Assembly (NCBI RefSeq): GCF_002101585.1
Contig: NZ_LQOT01000035.1
Coordinates: forward strand, 1 to 64,000
Origin: Mycolicibacter engbaekii
GTDB taxonomy: Bacteria; Actinomycetota; Actinomycetes; Mycobacteriales; Mycobacteriaceae
Direction of reading: 5' to 3'
Length of the DNA stretch: 64,000 nucleotides
The notes under the pieces are model-generated. The model was given only the letters and a program-made list of their open reading frames with translations. It was not told the origin of the DNA and did no database searches. This document shows positions 55,643 to 63,719 of the stretch, piece after piece. Both the position numbers and the translations under genes were made by a program. Every line of letters begins with the position of its first letter. Within the stretch, counting starts at the first letter, position 1.

Positions 55643-56869
55643 ATGTCCGGAGTTTTCACCCGCTTGGTGGGTCAGCAGACGGTGGAGGCCGAACTGCTGG
55701 CAGCCGTGCGGGCATCGCGGCAGCCCGGGGCGCCCGGGGCGATGTCCGCGGGCGGTATGTCGCACGCGTGGCTGATCACCGGCCCGCCCGGCTCGGGCCG
55801 GTCCATTGCGGCGGTGTGTTTCGCCGCGGCGCTGCAATGCACCGCCGAGGAGGAGCAGGGCGGCCCCGGTTGCGGCCGGTGCCGGGCCTGCACCACGACG
55901 ATGGCCGGCACCCACGCCGACGTCCGGCGTGTCGTGCCGGAGGGGCTGTCCATCGGTGTCGACGAGATGCGGGCCATCGTGCAGGCCGCCTCGCGGCGGC
56001 CCGGGACCGGGCGCTGGCAGATCGTGGTGATCGAGGACGCCGACCGGCTCACCGAGGGAGCGGCCAACGCCCTGCTCAAGGTGGTCGAGGAGCCGCCGCC
56101 TTCGACGGTTTTCCTGTTGTGCGCGCCCTCGGTGGATCCCGAGGACATCGCGATCACCTTGCGGTCCCGGTGCCGTCATGTCGCGCTGGTGACCCCGCCG
56201 CTGACGGCGGTCGCCCAGGTGCTGATGGAGGTCGACGGCCTGGACTCGGCGACCGCGGAGTGGGCGGCGGCGGTCAGCGGCGGCCATGTCGGGCGGGCTC
56301 GGCGGCTGGCCACCGATTCGGAGGCCCGGCAGCGCCGGCAGCGGGCGCTTTCGCTGGCACGGGACGCCGCGACCCCGTCGCGGGCCTTCGCCGCGGTCGA
56401 TGACCTGGTGGCCGCGGCCGAATCCGAGGCCCGGGACCTGACCGCCGAGCGTTCGGAGGCCGAGACCGAGGAGCTGCGCACCGCGTTGGGGGCTGGTGGC
56501 ACCGGCAAGGGCACCGCCGGCACCCTGCGCGGCACCGCCGGACTGATCAAGGACCTGGAGCGGCGGCAGAATTCCCGCCACAAGCGGGCGTCGCGGGATG
56601 CGCTGGACCGCGCGCTGATCGACCTGGCCACCTATTTCCGCGACGCCCTGCTGGTCGCCATGGCCCCGGCCGGGGTGGCCCGGCCCAGCCACCCGGACAT
56701 GACCGACGCGGCCGCAGCGATCGCGGCTCACGCACCGCCGGACCGGTTGTTGCGCTGCATCGAGGCGGTCCTCGAATGCCGCGAGGCGCTGGCGGCCAAC
56801 GTCAAGCCCCGCTTCGCCGTGGGCGCCATGGTGGCAACCGTCGGACAGGCCCTGCGAGACGACCTGTAG
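55643..56869 (+). CDS. holB: DNA polymerase III subunit delta'
   Basis: Clamp-loader AAA+ subunit (408 residues). Walker A is GPPGSGRSIAAVCFA (with Arg for Lys in the loop, as is common in delta'), the zinc module CGRCRAC follows, then IEDADRLTEGAANALLKVVEEPP and the SRC sensor (LRSRCRHVAL). ATG 55643. It is followed by tRNA-Thr. In M. tuberculosis this is Rv3644c, the last gene in common with the ordered block. Confidence 0.94.
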   Translation: MSGVFTRLVGQQTVEAELLAAVRASRQPGAPGAMSAGGMSHAWLITGPPGSGRSIAAVCFAAALQCTAEEEQGGPGCGRCRACTTTMAGTHADVRRVVPEGLSIGVDEMRAIVQAASRRPGTGRWQIVVIEDADRLTEGAANALLKVVEEPPPSTVFLLCAPSVDPEDIAITLRSRCRHVALVTPPLTAVAQVLMEVDGLDSATAEWAAAVSGGHVGRARRLATDSEARQRRQRALSLARDAATPSRAFAAVDDLVAAAESEARDLTAERSEAETEELRTALGAGGTGKGTAGTLRGTAGLIKDLERRQNSRHKRASRDALDRALIDLATYFRDALLVAMAPAGVARPSHPDMTDAAAAIAAHAPPDRLLRCIEAVLECREALAANVKPRFAVGAMVATVGQALRDDL

Positions 56870-56898
56870 ACTGACCCGGCCCGGTTTAGACCGGGCGC

Positions 56899-56974
56899 GC
56901 CACCTTAGCTCAGTCGGTAGAGCAATTCACTCGTAATGAATAGGTCAGGAGTTCGATTCTCCTAGGTGGCTCCA
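56899..56974 (+). tRNA. tRNA-Thr (CGT anticodon), CCA encoded
   Basis: A 73-nt cloverleaf plus an encoded CCA. Acceptor GCCACCT pairs with AGGTGGC; the anticodon stem ATTCA/TGAAT encloses CTCGTAA (anticodon CGT). The T arm contains GTTCGATTC. The discriminator base is T. A weak CG stem terminator follows. Confidence 0.95.
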
Positions 56975-57003
56975 CAACGGCAGGTCCAGTAGGCACCGTG
57001 CGC

Positions 57004-57022
57004 CGGGCGCCTCGCCCGTTTT
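57004..57022 (+). terminator. terminator of tRNA-Thr
   Basis: CGGGCG and CGCCCG form a 6-bp stem around CCT, followed by TTTT. Confidence 0.7.
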
Positions 57023-57052
57023 GAGTTACCCGTATGGCACGGCGCGCATTTG

Positions 57053-57069
57053 ATGACAATCATTTTCAT
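57053..57069 (+). promoter_or_regulatory. Zur/Fur-like operator overlapping the methyltransferase promoter
   Basis: ATGACAAT-C-ATTTTCAT is an inverted repeat with a single mismatch, differing at one position from the TGAAAATNATTTTCA consensus of actinobacterial Zur. It covers the -35 position of a promoter whose -10 would be TAGGCT (57087-57092). A repressor bound here would block the downstream methyltransferase; nothing else lies downstream before its start at 57170. Confidence 0.62.
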
Positions 57070-57169
57070 TAGCCCGGTGGCGACGCTAGGCTCAGTCACG
57101 CGCACACACCGAGGCGGGATCAACCGGCGTTGCACGTGCGCGCGACGCCGCGGAAGGTGAGCAATTCCG

Positions 57170-57973
57170 TTGTCCGCCAACCCAGCACCCGCAGTGTCCG
57201 CACTGTTTCGCTACATCGAGACCCTGCACGGCGACCGCCCCTGGGGCAGCATGCTCGACTCCGGTGCCGGCGTGAAGTCCCTGCAATGGATCCAGACGCT
57301 GCCGACCGACCGCTGGACCGCGATCACTGCCGCATCCGGGATGGCCGAGGCCAGCCGCGCCGCAGTCGGGGACGGCGTCCGGCCGCAGGATCGGATACTG
57401 GTGGGCAACTGGATCGATGACGGCCTGCTCGCCGGCGAGACGTTCGACACCGTGCTTGTCGATTATCTCGTCGGTGCGATCGAGGGCTTCGCGCCCTACT
57501 GGCAGGACCACGTCTTCCAGCGGCTGCGGCCCCTGGTCGCCGACGGCGGCCGGCTCTACGTCACCGGCCTGGAGCCCTATGTGCAGTACCCGCCGAACAC
57601 CGAAAGCGGCCGGATCATCTGGGAGATCGGCCGCGTTCGCGACGCGTGCCTGCTGCTGGCCGGCGAACGGCCCTACCGGGAGTATCCGCTGGAGTGGGTG
57701 CTGCGGCAGCTTGCGCGGGCCGGCCTGCGCACGGTGCAGTTCCGCCGTTTCCCCATCCGTTACGGCCCCCGGCACGTCCACGGCCAGCTCGACATGTGCC
57801 GCCGGCGGGCCGAACGCTTCGGCTCGCCGGAGCTGGCCGCCTCGATGCTGCGCTACGTCGACGACCTGCAGCAGCGAGCGCTGGCTCTGCACGAGCGCGA
57901 GGGCGGCCTGCGGCACGGTCGCGACTATGTGATCGCCGCCGAGCCCATACCCGGCGCAGGTGCCGGGTCTTAG
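57170..57973 (+). CDS. orphan class I SAM-dependent methyltransferase
   Basis: The 267-residue protein has a class I methyltransferase fold: [13 protein letters not shown] near residue 26 (motif I), the acidic [14 protein letters not shown] (post motif), and [11 protein letters not shown] further on. Substrate not predictable. The N terminus is exact: TTG 57170, GAAGGTGAG 8 nt upstream. It is controlled by a Zur-like box, which suggests induction when zinc is scarce. It converges with cysE (4-nt overlap). A metallophore-type role is only a possibility; no partner genes of that kind are present. Confidence 0.82.
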   Translation: MSANPAPAVSALFRYIETLHGDRPWGSMLDSGAGVKSLQWIQTLPTDRWTAITAASGMAEASRAAVGDGVRPQDRILVGNWIDDGLLAGETFDTVLVDYLVGAIEGFAPYWQDHVFQRLRPLVADGGRLYVTGLEPYVQYPPNTESGRIIWEIGRVRDACLLLAGERPYREYPLEWVLRQLARAGLRTVQFRRFPIRYGPRHVHGQLDMCRRRAERFGSPELAASMLRYVDDLQQRALALHEREGGLRHGRDYVIAAEPIPGAGAGS

Positions 57974-58569
57974 ATGTACATCGCCGGGTCGATGTAGCTG
58001 GTTGGGTCGACCAGCGGCTCCCGCTGCTTCTCGGTGCGGTGCCGCACCGAGGCCGGAATGCCCGTGGCGATGCAGTCCGCCGGGACGTCCTGGGTGACCA
58101 CCGCATTGGCCCCGATGGCGCTGCTGTCCCCGATGGTGATCGGGCCGAGGACCTTGGCACCGGCTCCCACGGTGACGCCGTTGCCGATGGTCGGGTGGCG
58201 CTTGCCGTGGCTCAGCGAGCGCCCGCCGAGGGTCACCCCGTGGTAGACCATGACGTCATCGCCGATCTGGGTCGTCTCGCCGATCACCACGCCCATGCCG
58301 TGGTCGATGAAGAAACGCCGGCCGATGGTCGCGCCCGGATGGATCTCGATGCCGGTGGCGAACCGGGTGGCCTGGGCCAGCAGGCGGGCCGCCCCGCGCA
58401 GCGCCGGCCTGGCCCACAGCCGATGTGCCACCCGATGCGACCAGATCGCGTGCAGGCCCGAATAGACCAGGGCGTTCTCGAGGTCCCCGCGCGCGGCCGG
58501 GTCATGGTCTCGCGCGTTGCGCAGGTCCTCACGCAACGTCTTCCACACGCCTGTCATAGGCGTGATCAT
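57970..58569 (-). CDS. cysE: serine O-acetyltransferase
   Basis: The first enzyme of cysteine synthesis, acetylating serine with acetyl-CoA. The 199-residue protein has an N-terminal helical part and the hexapeptide left-handed beta helix: [43 protein letters not shown] and [22 protein letters not shown]. His in DHGMG and HGVTLGG fit the catalytic pair. ATGA overlap with cysK. It ends the encapsulin operon, so its product probably feeds O-acetylserine to CysK. It has only one cysteine. Confidence 0.95.
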   Translation of the reverse strand: MITPMTGVWKTLREDLRNARDHDPAARGDLENALVYSGLHAIWSHRVAHRLWARPALRGAARLLAQATRFATGIEIHPGATIGRRFFIDHGMGVVIGETTQIGDDVMVYHGVTLGGRSLSHGKRHPTIGNGVTVGAGAKVLGPITIGDSSAIGANAVVTQDVPADCIATGIPASVRHRTEKQREPLVDPTSYIDPAMYI

Positions 58570-59501
58570 TCCCTAATGTGCTCGAACAGCGGCGTCGAGA
58601 TGTAGCGTTCGCCGAAGTCGGGGATCACCACCACGATCAGCTTCCCAGCGTTCTCGGGGCGTTTGGCCAGCTCCAGGGCGGCCCAGACGTTGGCGCCGGC
58701 CGAAATGCCACCGAGAATGCCCTCCTCGGTCCCCAGGGCGCGAGCCACCCGGATGGCGTCGTCGAACTGGGCGTCGATGATCTCGTCGTAGCAGTCGCGA
58801 TCGAGCACCTCGGGGATGAAGTTGGGTCCCAGCCCCTGGATCTTGTGCGGACCGGGCTGGGCACCGTGCAGGATCGCCGAGTCCTTGGGCTCCACCCCGA
58901 CGATCTGGACTTCCGGCTTGCGCGACTTGAGGACGTGCGAGACGCCGGTCAGGGTGCCACCGGTACCGATACCGGCGACGAAGATGTCCACCGCGCCGTC
59001 GGTGTCCTTCCACACCTCTTCGCCGGTGGTGCGTTCGTGGATGGCCGGGTTGGCCGGATTGGCGAACTGATTGGCCGCCAAGGCGTTGTGGGTGTCGGCA
59101 ATGATCTGCTTAGCCCTGGCCACCGCGCCGGCCATACCCTCGGATCCGGGCGTCAGGACGATCTCGGCGCCGAAGGCCCGCAGCATCACCCGCCGTTCGG
59201 TCGACATGGTGTCCGGCATGGTCAGGATCACCTTGTAGCCGCGCGCGGCACCGACCATCGCCAACGCGATGCCGGTGTTGCCGCTGGTGGCCTCCACGAT
59301 GGTGCCGCCGGGGCGCAACTCCCCGGCCTTCTCGGCAGCCTCGATGATCGCGAGACCGATGCGGTCCTTGACGCTGTTGGCCGGGTTGTAGAACTCGAGT
59401 TTGGCCGCGACCTGGGCACCCAATCCCTCGGTCAGCCGATTGAGCCGCACGAGTGGCGTGTGGCCGATCAGCTCGGTGACGTTGTCGTAGATCCTGCCCA
59501 T
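58566..59501 (-). CDS. cysK: cysteine synthase A (O-acetylserine sulfhydrylase)
   Basis: The 311-residue PLP enzyme makes cysteine from O-acetylserine and sulfide. Schiff-base Lys45 is in NSVKDRIG, the TSGNTG loop is at about 72-77, and GTGGTLTGV binds the phosphate. ATG 59501 is preceded by AAAGGG. It follows the desulfurase by 34 nt and overlaps cysE by 4 nt. Its product, cysteine, is the likely substrate of the encapsulated desulfurase, or is made from the sulfur released, so the two may act in sequence. Confidence 0.96.
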   Translation of the reverse strand: MGRIYDNVTELIGHTPLVRLNRLTEGLGAQVAAKLEFYNPANSVKDRIGLAIIEAAEKAGELRPGGTIVEATSGNTGIALAMVGAARGYKVILTMPDTMSTERRVMLRAFGAEIVLTPGSEGMAGAVARAKQIIADTHNALAANQFANPANPAIHERTTGEEVWKDTDGAVDIFVAGIGTGGTLTGVSHVLKSRKPEVQIVGVEPKDSAILHGAQPGPHKIQGLGPNFIPEVLDRDCYDEIIDAQFDDAIRVARALGTEEGILGGISAGANVWAALELAKRPENAGKLIVVVIPDFGERYISTPLFEHIRE

Positions 59502-59535
59502 CAATTGCCCTTTCTCACCAAAACCACCATCGGAG

Positions 59536-61212
59536 CTACGCGCTTCCCTCGGCGATGCGCCGGACGGCCCTGATGAACACGTCGATCTCTTCGAAGGTGT
59601 TGTAGAACGCGAACGACGGACGCACGGTGGCCTCCAGCCCGTAACGGCGCAGGATGGGCTGCGCGCAGTGGTGCCCGGCGCGCACCGCGATGCCCTCGCC
59701 GTTGAGGGCCTTGCCGACGTCGGCCGGGTCGTGGCCGGCCAACACGAACGACAACACGCTGGCCTTCTCGTCGGCGGTCCCGACGATCCGCACGCCCGGT
59801 ATGGCGGCCAACCGCGGCGTGGCGTACTCCAGCAGCGCGTGTTCGTAGGCGGCGATACGTTCGATCCCCACCTGCTCCACGTAGCGCAGCGCCGCGCCGA
59901 GGCCGACGGCGTCGGCGATATTGCCGGTGCCCGCCTCGAATTTGTTGGGCGGTTGCTGGTACAGCGAACGCTCAACGGTGACGTCGGCGATCATGTTGCC
60001 TCCACCCTGCCACGGCGGCGTCTCTGCCAGGGCCTCTTCGGTCCCGTAAAGCACGCCGATCCCGGTGGGCCCGAAGATCTTGTGCCCGGAAAACGCGAAG
60101 AAGTCCGCTCCCAACGACTGTACGTCGATCGGGATGTGGGGAATCGACTGCGCCCCGTCGATCAGCACCCGGGCGCCGTAGCGGTGCCCGAGTTCGACGA
60201 TCTCGTGCACCGGAGTGACGGTCCCCAACGCGTTGGAGACGTGCGTGGCGGCAACCAATTTGGTCCGCGGACCCAGCAGATCCTCGAACTCGCCCAACAG
60301 CAGGTTGCCTGCCGCATCCACCGGGGCCACCCGCAGAATCGCGCCGGTCTGCTTCGAGATCATCTGCCACGGAACGATATTCGCGTGATGCTCCAGATGT
60401 GTGATGACGATTTCGTCGCCGGGGCGCAGATGCTTGCCGCCCCATGCGTAAGCGACCAGGTTGATCGCCTCGGTGGTGCCCCGCACGAACACGATGTCTT
60501 CGCTGCGGGGCGCGCCCACAAACCGCCGGACAGTGTCGCGGGCATCCTCGTAGGCATCGGTGGCGCGGGCCGCGAGTTCGTGCGCGGCCCGGTGGATATT
60601 GGAGTTCTCGTGGGCGTAGAAGTACGCCAGCCGGTCGATCACGGCCTGCGGCTTCTGCGTGGTGGCGGCGTTGTCGAACCAGATCAGCGGTTTGCCGTTG
60701 ACGGTCTCGCGCAGAATCGGGAAGTCGGCCCGCACCGCGTTGACGTCGAAAACCTCATGGGTGTCCGGCGTCGCCGGAACCGGCTGGGTGGCCGGCGCCG
60801 GGCGCGACAGGAAGTAATAGTTCGCCTCGTCGCCGCCGGTTGCCGGCGCCGGAGCATCGGGCAGCCCCAGGTGGGGAACCGCCGGACTGCCGGCCGGCCA
60901 GCCCGGGGCCGATCCGCGCGGAGCGACCGGGACGGCCGGGCCGGTGGCCGGATAACCGGCCAAAACGCCCGGCACGGTCGGCACGATGCCGGACGGCACC
61001 GCGAACGCCGCGAGGTCGCCCACCCCGGCCGGCAGCAGTCCGCTCGGATCGCCCGCCCCGCCCCGCGGGGCCACCGCGGTGGTCTGCGGGGGTGAGTCCG
61101 GACCGGGCTGAGCGCCGAGGGTGTAGAGCTGGTTGGCCAAGATCTCCAGCTCGGCCGCGCTGATCGGCGGGTTTCCCCCGGCAGCTACCGGCCCGGGGTC
61201 ACTCGTACTCAT
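59536..61212 (-). CDS. encapsulin-associated cysteine desulfurase with N-terminal extension
   Basis: The 558-residue protein has a SufS-type PLP domain from about residue 155. Schiff-base Lys at about 378 ([11 protein letters not shown]) and the persulfide Cys516 in RAGHHCAQP are present. The first 155 residues are unlike SufS: a helix [14 protein letters not shown] (about 17-30) and then a proline/glycine/alanine-rich, disordered region. In family 2A encapsulin systems this extension carries the cargo-loading signals. ATG 61212 overlaps the shell gene by 14 nt. Cys516 is the only cysteine in the protein. Confidence 0.95.
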   Translation of the reverse strand: MSTSDPGPVAAGGNPPISAAELEILANQLYTLGAQPGPDSPPQTTAVAPRGGAGDPSGLLPAGVGDLAAFAVPSGIVPTVPGVLAGYPATGPAVPVAPRGSAPGWPAGSPAVPHLGLPDAPAPATGGDEANYYFLSRPAPATQPVPATPDTHEVFDVNAVRADFPILRETVNGKPLIWFDNAATTQKPQAVIDRLAYFYAHENSNIHRAAHELAARATDAYEDARDTVRRFVGAPRSEDIVFVRGTTEAINLVAYAWGGKHLRPGDEIVITHLEHHANIVPWQMISKQTGAILRVAPVDAAGNLLLGEFEDLLGPRTKLVAATHVSNALGTVTPVHEIVELGHRYGARVLIDGAQSIPHIPIDVQSLGADFFAFSGHKIFGPTGIGVLYGTEEALAETPPWQGGGNMIADVTVERSLYQQPPNKFEAGTGNIADAVGLGAALRYVEQVGIERIAAYEHALLEYATPRLAAIPGVRIVGTADEKASVLSFVLAGHDPADVGKALNGEGIAVRAGHHCAQPILRRYGLEATVRPSFAFYNTFEEIDVFIRAVRRIAEGSA

Positions 61213-62122
61213 GGAAACGGTCCACCGAGACGTCGTCGAGCACAGCGAGCGCATCGTCGGTGAGCACGGCCAGCGAGTTGTACAGCGTGACCAGATAGGA
61301 CGCGATCGCCGACCGGTTGATCCCGGTGAACCGGACCGACAAGCCCGGGGCCTGCTCGCCGACCAGGCCGGGCTGGAACAACCCGACGACGCCCTGGCGC
61401 TCCTCGCCGGTTCGCACCAGCAGGATCTTGGTCTTGGAGTCTTCCACCGGAACCTTGTCGCTGGGCACGATCGGGATGCCGCGCCAGGTGATGAACTGCG
61501 CGCCGAACAGGTTCACCACCACCGGGGGCACGCCGCGGCGGGTGGCCTCGCGGCCGAAGGCGGCCACGCCCAGCGGGTGGGTCAGGAAGAACCCGGGCGT
61601 CTTCCACACCTTGGTGATCAGCGAGTCCAGGTCGTCGGGAGTGGGCGGCCCGGTGATGGTCGAGATGGTCTGCTCCGGGGTCACCTGGGCCAGCAGGCCG
61701 TACTCCGGGTTGTTGACCAGTTCGAACTCCTGGCGTTCCTTGATGGTCTCGATGGTGAGCCGCAGCTGCTGGGCGACCTGGTCGTGCGGGCTGGAGTACA
61801 GGTCGGAGACCCGGGTGTGCACATCGAGAATCGTCGAGATCGACCGCAGCGTGTATTCGCGTGGGCTGGTCTCGTAGTCCACGAAGGTCTGCGGCAGCGG
61901 TTCGGCAGAGCCCGCCCCCTGCTCGGCGTGAATGGCCACCTGACCGGGGTTGACCACTCGGTTGACCCGGTAGATGCCGGCTTCCACCGGAACCCAGTTC
62001 AGCAGGTGTAACAGCCAGCGCGGCGTGATCGTGGCCAGCTGCGGGACGGTCTTGGTCGCATTGGCCAATTGCCGTGCGGCAAGGTCCCCGAGGGCCTGAG
62101 ATTCGTTCTGCGCGGACGTCAT
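61199..62122 (-). CDS. family 2A encapsulin shell protein (major membrane protein I-like)
   Basis: The 307-residue shell protein has the HK97 capsid fold as judged by similarity to mycobacterial MMP-I (M. leprae antigen), which forms a capsid for cysteine desulfurase. It begins MTSAQNESQALGDLAARQ, with the conserved WLLHLLNWVPVEAGIYRVNR, a QTFVDYETSPREYTL segment, GPPTPDDLDSL and the C-terminal [12 protein letters not shown] 62122 follows AGGAGGA six bases upstream, so expression is strong. It contains no cysteine. It heads the four-gene minus operon. Confidence 0.95.
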   Translation of the reverse strand: MTSAQNESQALGDLAARQLANATKTVPQLATITPRWLLHLLNWVPVEAGIYRVNRVVNPGQVAIHAEQGAGSAEPLPQTFVDYETSPREYTLRSISTILDVHTRVSDLYSSPHDQVAQQLRLTIETIKERQEFELVNNPEYGLLAQVTPEQTISTITGPPTPDDLDSLITKVWKTPGFFLTHPLGVAAFGREATRRGVPPVVVNLFGAQFITWRGIPIVPSDKVPVEDSKTKILLVRTGEERQGVVGLFQPGLVGEQAPGLSVRFTGINRSAIASYLVTLYNSLAVLTDDALAVLDDVSVDRFHEYE

Positions 62123-62238
62123 TGATTTCCTCCTGATGAGTAACGGCGCCAATCATGGACTATCGGTCGGGTTTGCCCACCAGTTGCGCTCATGGCGAAT
62201 TGAAATCATGGCAACTCGCGCCGCTGCGGTACATGTCG

Positions 62239-62244
62239 TAGGGT
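62239..62244 (+). promoter_or_regulatory. -10 element of the leaderless polycysteine transcript
   Basis: TAGGGT, with the ATG at 62251 exactly seven bases after it, which is the position of a transcription start. Thus the transcript would begin at the AUG (leaderless). The -35 region has no clear consensus, as is common in mycobacteria. Confidence 0.6.
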
Positions 62245-62250
62245 ATGTGT

Positions 62251-62316
62251 ATGTCGAACATCACGCAGCCGCAGCCGCACGTTTCGTGCCGCCTTGCCGC
62301 GTGTTGTTGTCGTTGA
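62251..62316 (+). CDS. leaderless polycysteine leader peptide (putative cysteine attenuator)
   Basis: A 21-codon ORF begins at the predicted transcription start. It encodes four Cys of 21 residues: one, then three consecutive TGT codons just before a final Arg and the stop. Leaderless ORFs with runs of Cys codons act as cysteine-responsive attenuators of downstream genes in mycobacteria: stalling on scarce Cys-tRNA raises expression of the next gene. The following gene is at 62411. The alternative in-frame ATG at 62245 adds two residues and spoils the leaderless geometry. Confidence 0.7.
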   Translation: MSNITQPQPHVSCRLAACCCR

Positions 62317-62410
62317 TTCTCTGACGCCCTGATTCCTTAGCGTCGCAGCCCGTCCCCGGTTTCCGGTCAGGTGCTGCCGTGCGCGCATCAGACCAGAAAG
62401 TCGACTCGGC

Positions 62411-63691
62411 ATGACCGTTTCTGCCTCCGTTCTTCCGCTGACCGATACCCATCCCGCGGTGACCGTCCGCCGCAGGGTCCATCCGCGACCGGCGGTCGAT
62501 ATCGACCGGATGACCCGCTACCACGGCGGGACCTATTCGCACACCGTGGACCGCATCGTGTTCACCGACGGCACGAGCGCGCGCACGGATCTGATTCGGC
62601 TCAACCCCGGTATCGCGGCGTATTCGCTGGACTTTCACGGCATTGCGCCGACCCGCCCCTCGGCCTACCGCATCGACACCTGGTCGGCGGTTCCCCACCT
62701 GGGGGCCGCCGAACGGGACGCCCGCGAGGTCCAGGTCGACTGGATCCTGCGCAACTCCGTACCGCGGCACAGCACCGTCGAGGTGAGCCGGCGGTTGCGA
62801 GAGGCCGGGTATCTGGGCCGCGGGAACATCGCCGAGCACGAGGCGATAGCGGCCACCCAGGCGGCGATCTGGCGGCTGACCAACGGTTTAGAGCTGGACA
62901 CCCGTGCCCGCACCGAGCCCGTCCGGGTGCTGCGCCGGCCCGACGGTGTGACGGTCGAGTTCGCCGAGGCCCTCGAATTGGGTGGGTACACCGTCGAACT
63001 GGTCGCCGCGCAGCCGGTGGAGGTGACGCTGCACAAATCCGACGACGGCCAGACCTGGCGCGAGGTGCTGTCGTCGCGGCTGTCCGCCCAGACCCCTGGG
63101 ACCCGGCGCAAGGCGCTCGGGGTCGGGGCCACCGCCGGGGGACACCGCTACTACCGCCTGGCGGTGACCGGACCGGGGGCAGCCACCATCGGCGACGTCG
63201 GCTTCTGGCCCGACGGCACCAGCACCTACCGCAATCCCGACCGGATCGTGGCCCTCTACCGCTATCTGGTGGCGGGGGCGGCACGGGCGCGCACCACCGC
63301 ACCCGGGTTGGACGTCTCGGATGCCAGCGTGACCGACGGGGTGGTGGGGCCGCTGCGCCTGGCCGTCGCGGACTCCGCCGCAGTCAGTGCGCAGGGCGCC
63401 GTTGTTCTGGACGCCGACGGTGCCGAGTTGGCCGATCCGGTACCGCCCGGCGGCGTCTTCTTCCTGCGTGCACGGCCGGGCGCGGTCTCGGCGCGGCTCC
63501 GCGTCACGGTGCCGGGCACCGAGGACGGCTACGGCGGCCGGGTTCTCACCGGGATCGCCGGCGACGAGCAGTCGCAGACGTACACCCCTGTTGCGCTGGC
63601 GGTCCCGGCTGCACTGGTGGTCGACTTCCAGGTGTCCTGGGCACCGCGGCAGGCCGGCGCCCGGCGGGCCCGGCGCTACCCGCGCCGATAG
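62411..63691 (+). CDS. thioester-domain-like (TQXA) protein lacking its cysteine
   Basis: The 426-residue protein has an N-terminal thioester-like domain: GGTYSHTVDRIVFTDGT, then IAAYSLDFHG where family members carry the thioester Cys, and HEAIAATQAAIWRLTNG with the TQxxIW glutamine motif. Two beta-rich modules follow (about 170-240, and 290-410). There is no visible secretion signal and not one cysteine in the whole protein, so it cannot form the Cys-Gln thioester. It lies downstream of the polycysteine leader. Start ATG 62411 has a poor ribosome binding site, consistent with control by the leader. Confidence 0.82.
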   Translation: MTVSASVLPLTDTHPAVTVRRRVHPRPAVDIDRMTRYHGGTYSHTVDRIVFTDGTSARTDLIRLNPGIAAYSLDFHGIAPTRPSAYRIDTWSAVPHLGAAERDAREVQVDWILRNSVPRHSTVEVSRRLREAGYLGRGNIAEHEAIAATQAAIWRLTNGLELDTRARTEPVRVLRRPDGVTVEFAEALELGGYTVELVAAQPVEVTLHKSDDGQTWREVLSSRLSAQTPGTRRKALGVGATAGGHRYYRLAVTGPGAATIGDVGFWPDGTSTYRNPDRIVALYRYLVAGAARARTTAPGLDVSDASVTDGVVGPLRLAVADSAAVSAQGAVVLDADGAELADPVPPGGVFFLRARPGAVSARLRVTVPGTEDGYGGRVLTGIAGDEQSQTYTPVALAVPAALVVDFQVSWAPRQAGARRARRYPRR

Positions 63692-63719
63692 GGCGACGGG
63701 GAAAGGGCCCGTCCGGATG

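Noticed and set aside
61209-62156. 315-codon minus-strand ORF in another frame over the encapsulin gene
   Set aside because: It overlaps the same strand as the shell gene but has no family motif; the shell frame has AGGAGGA and a conserved product.
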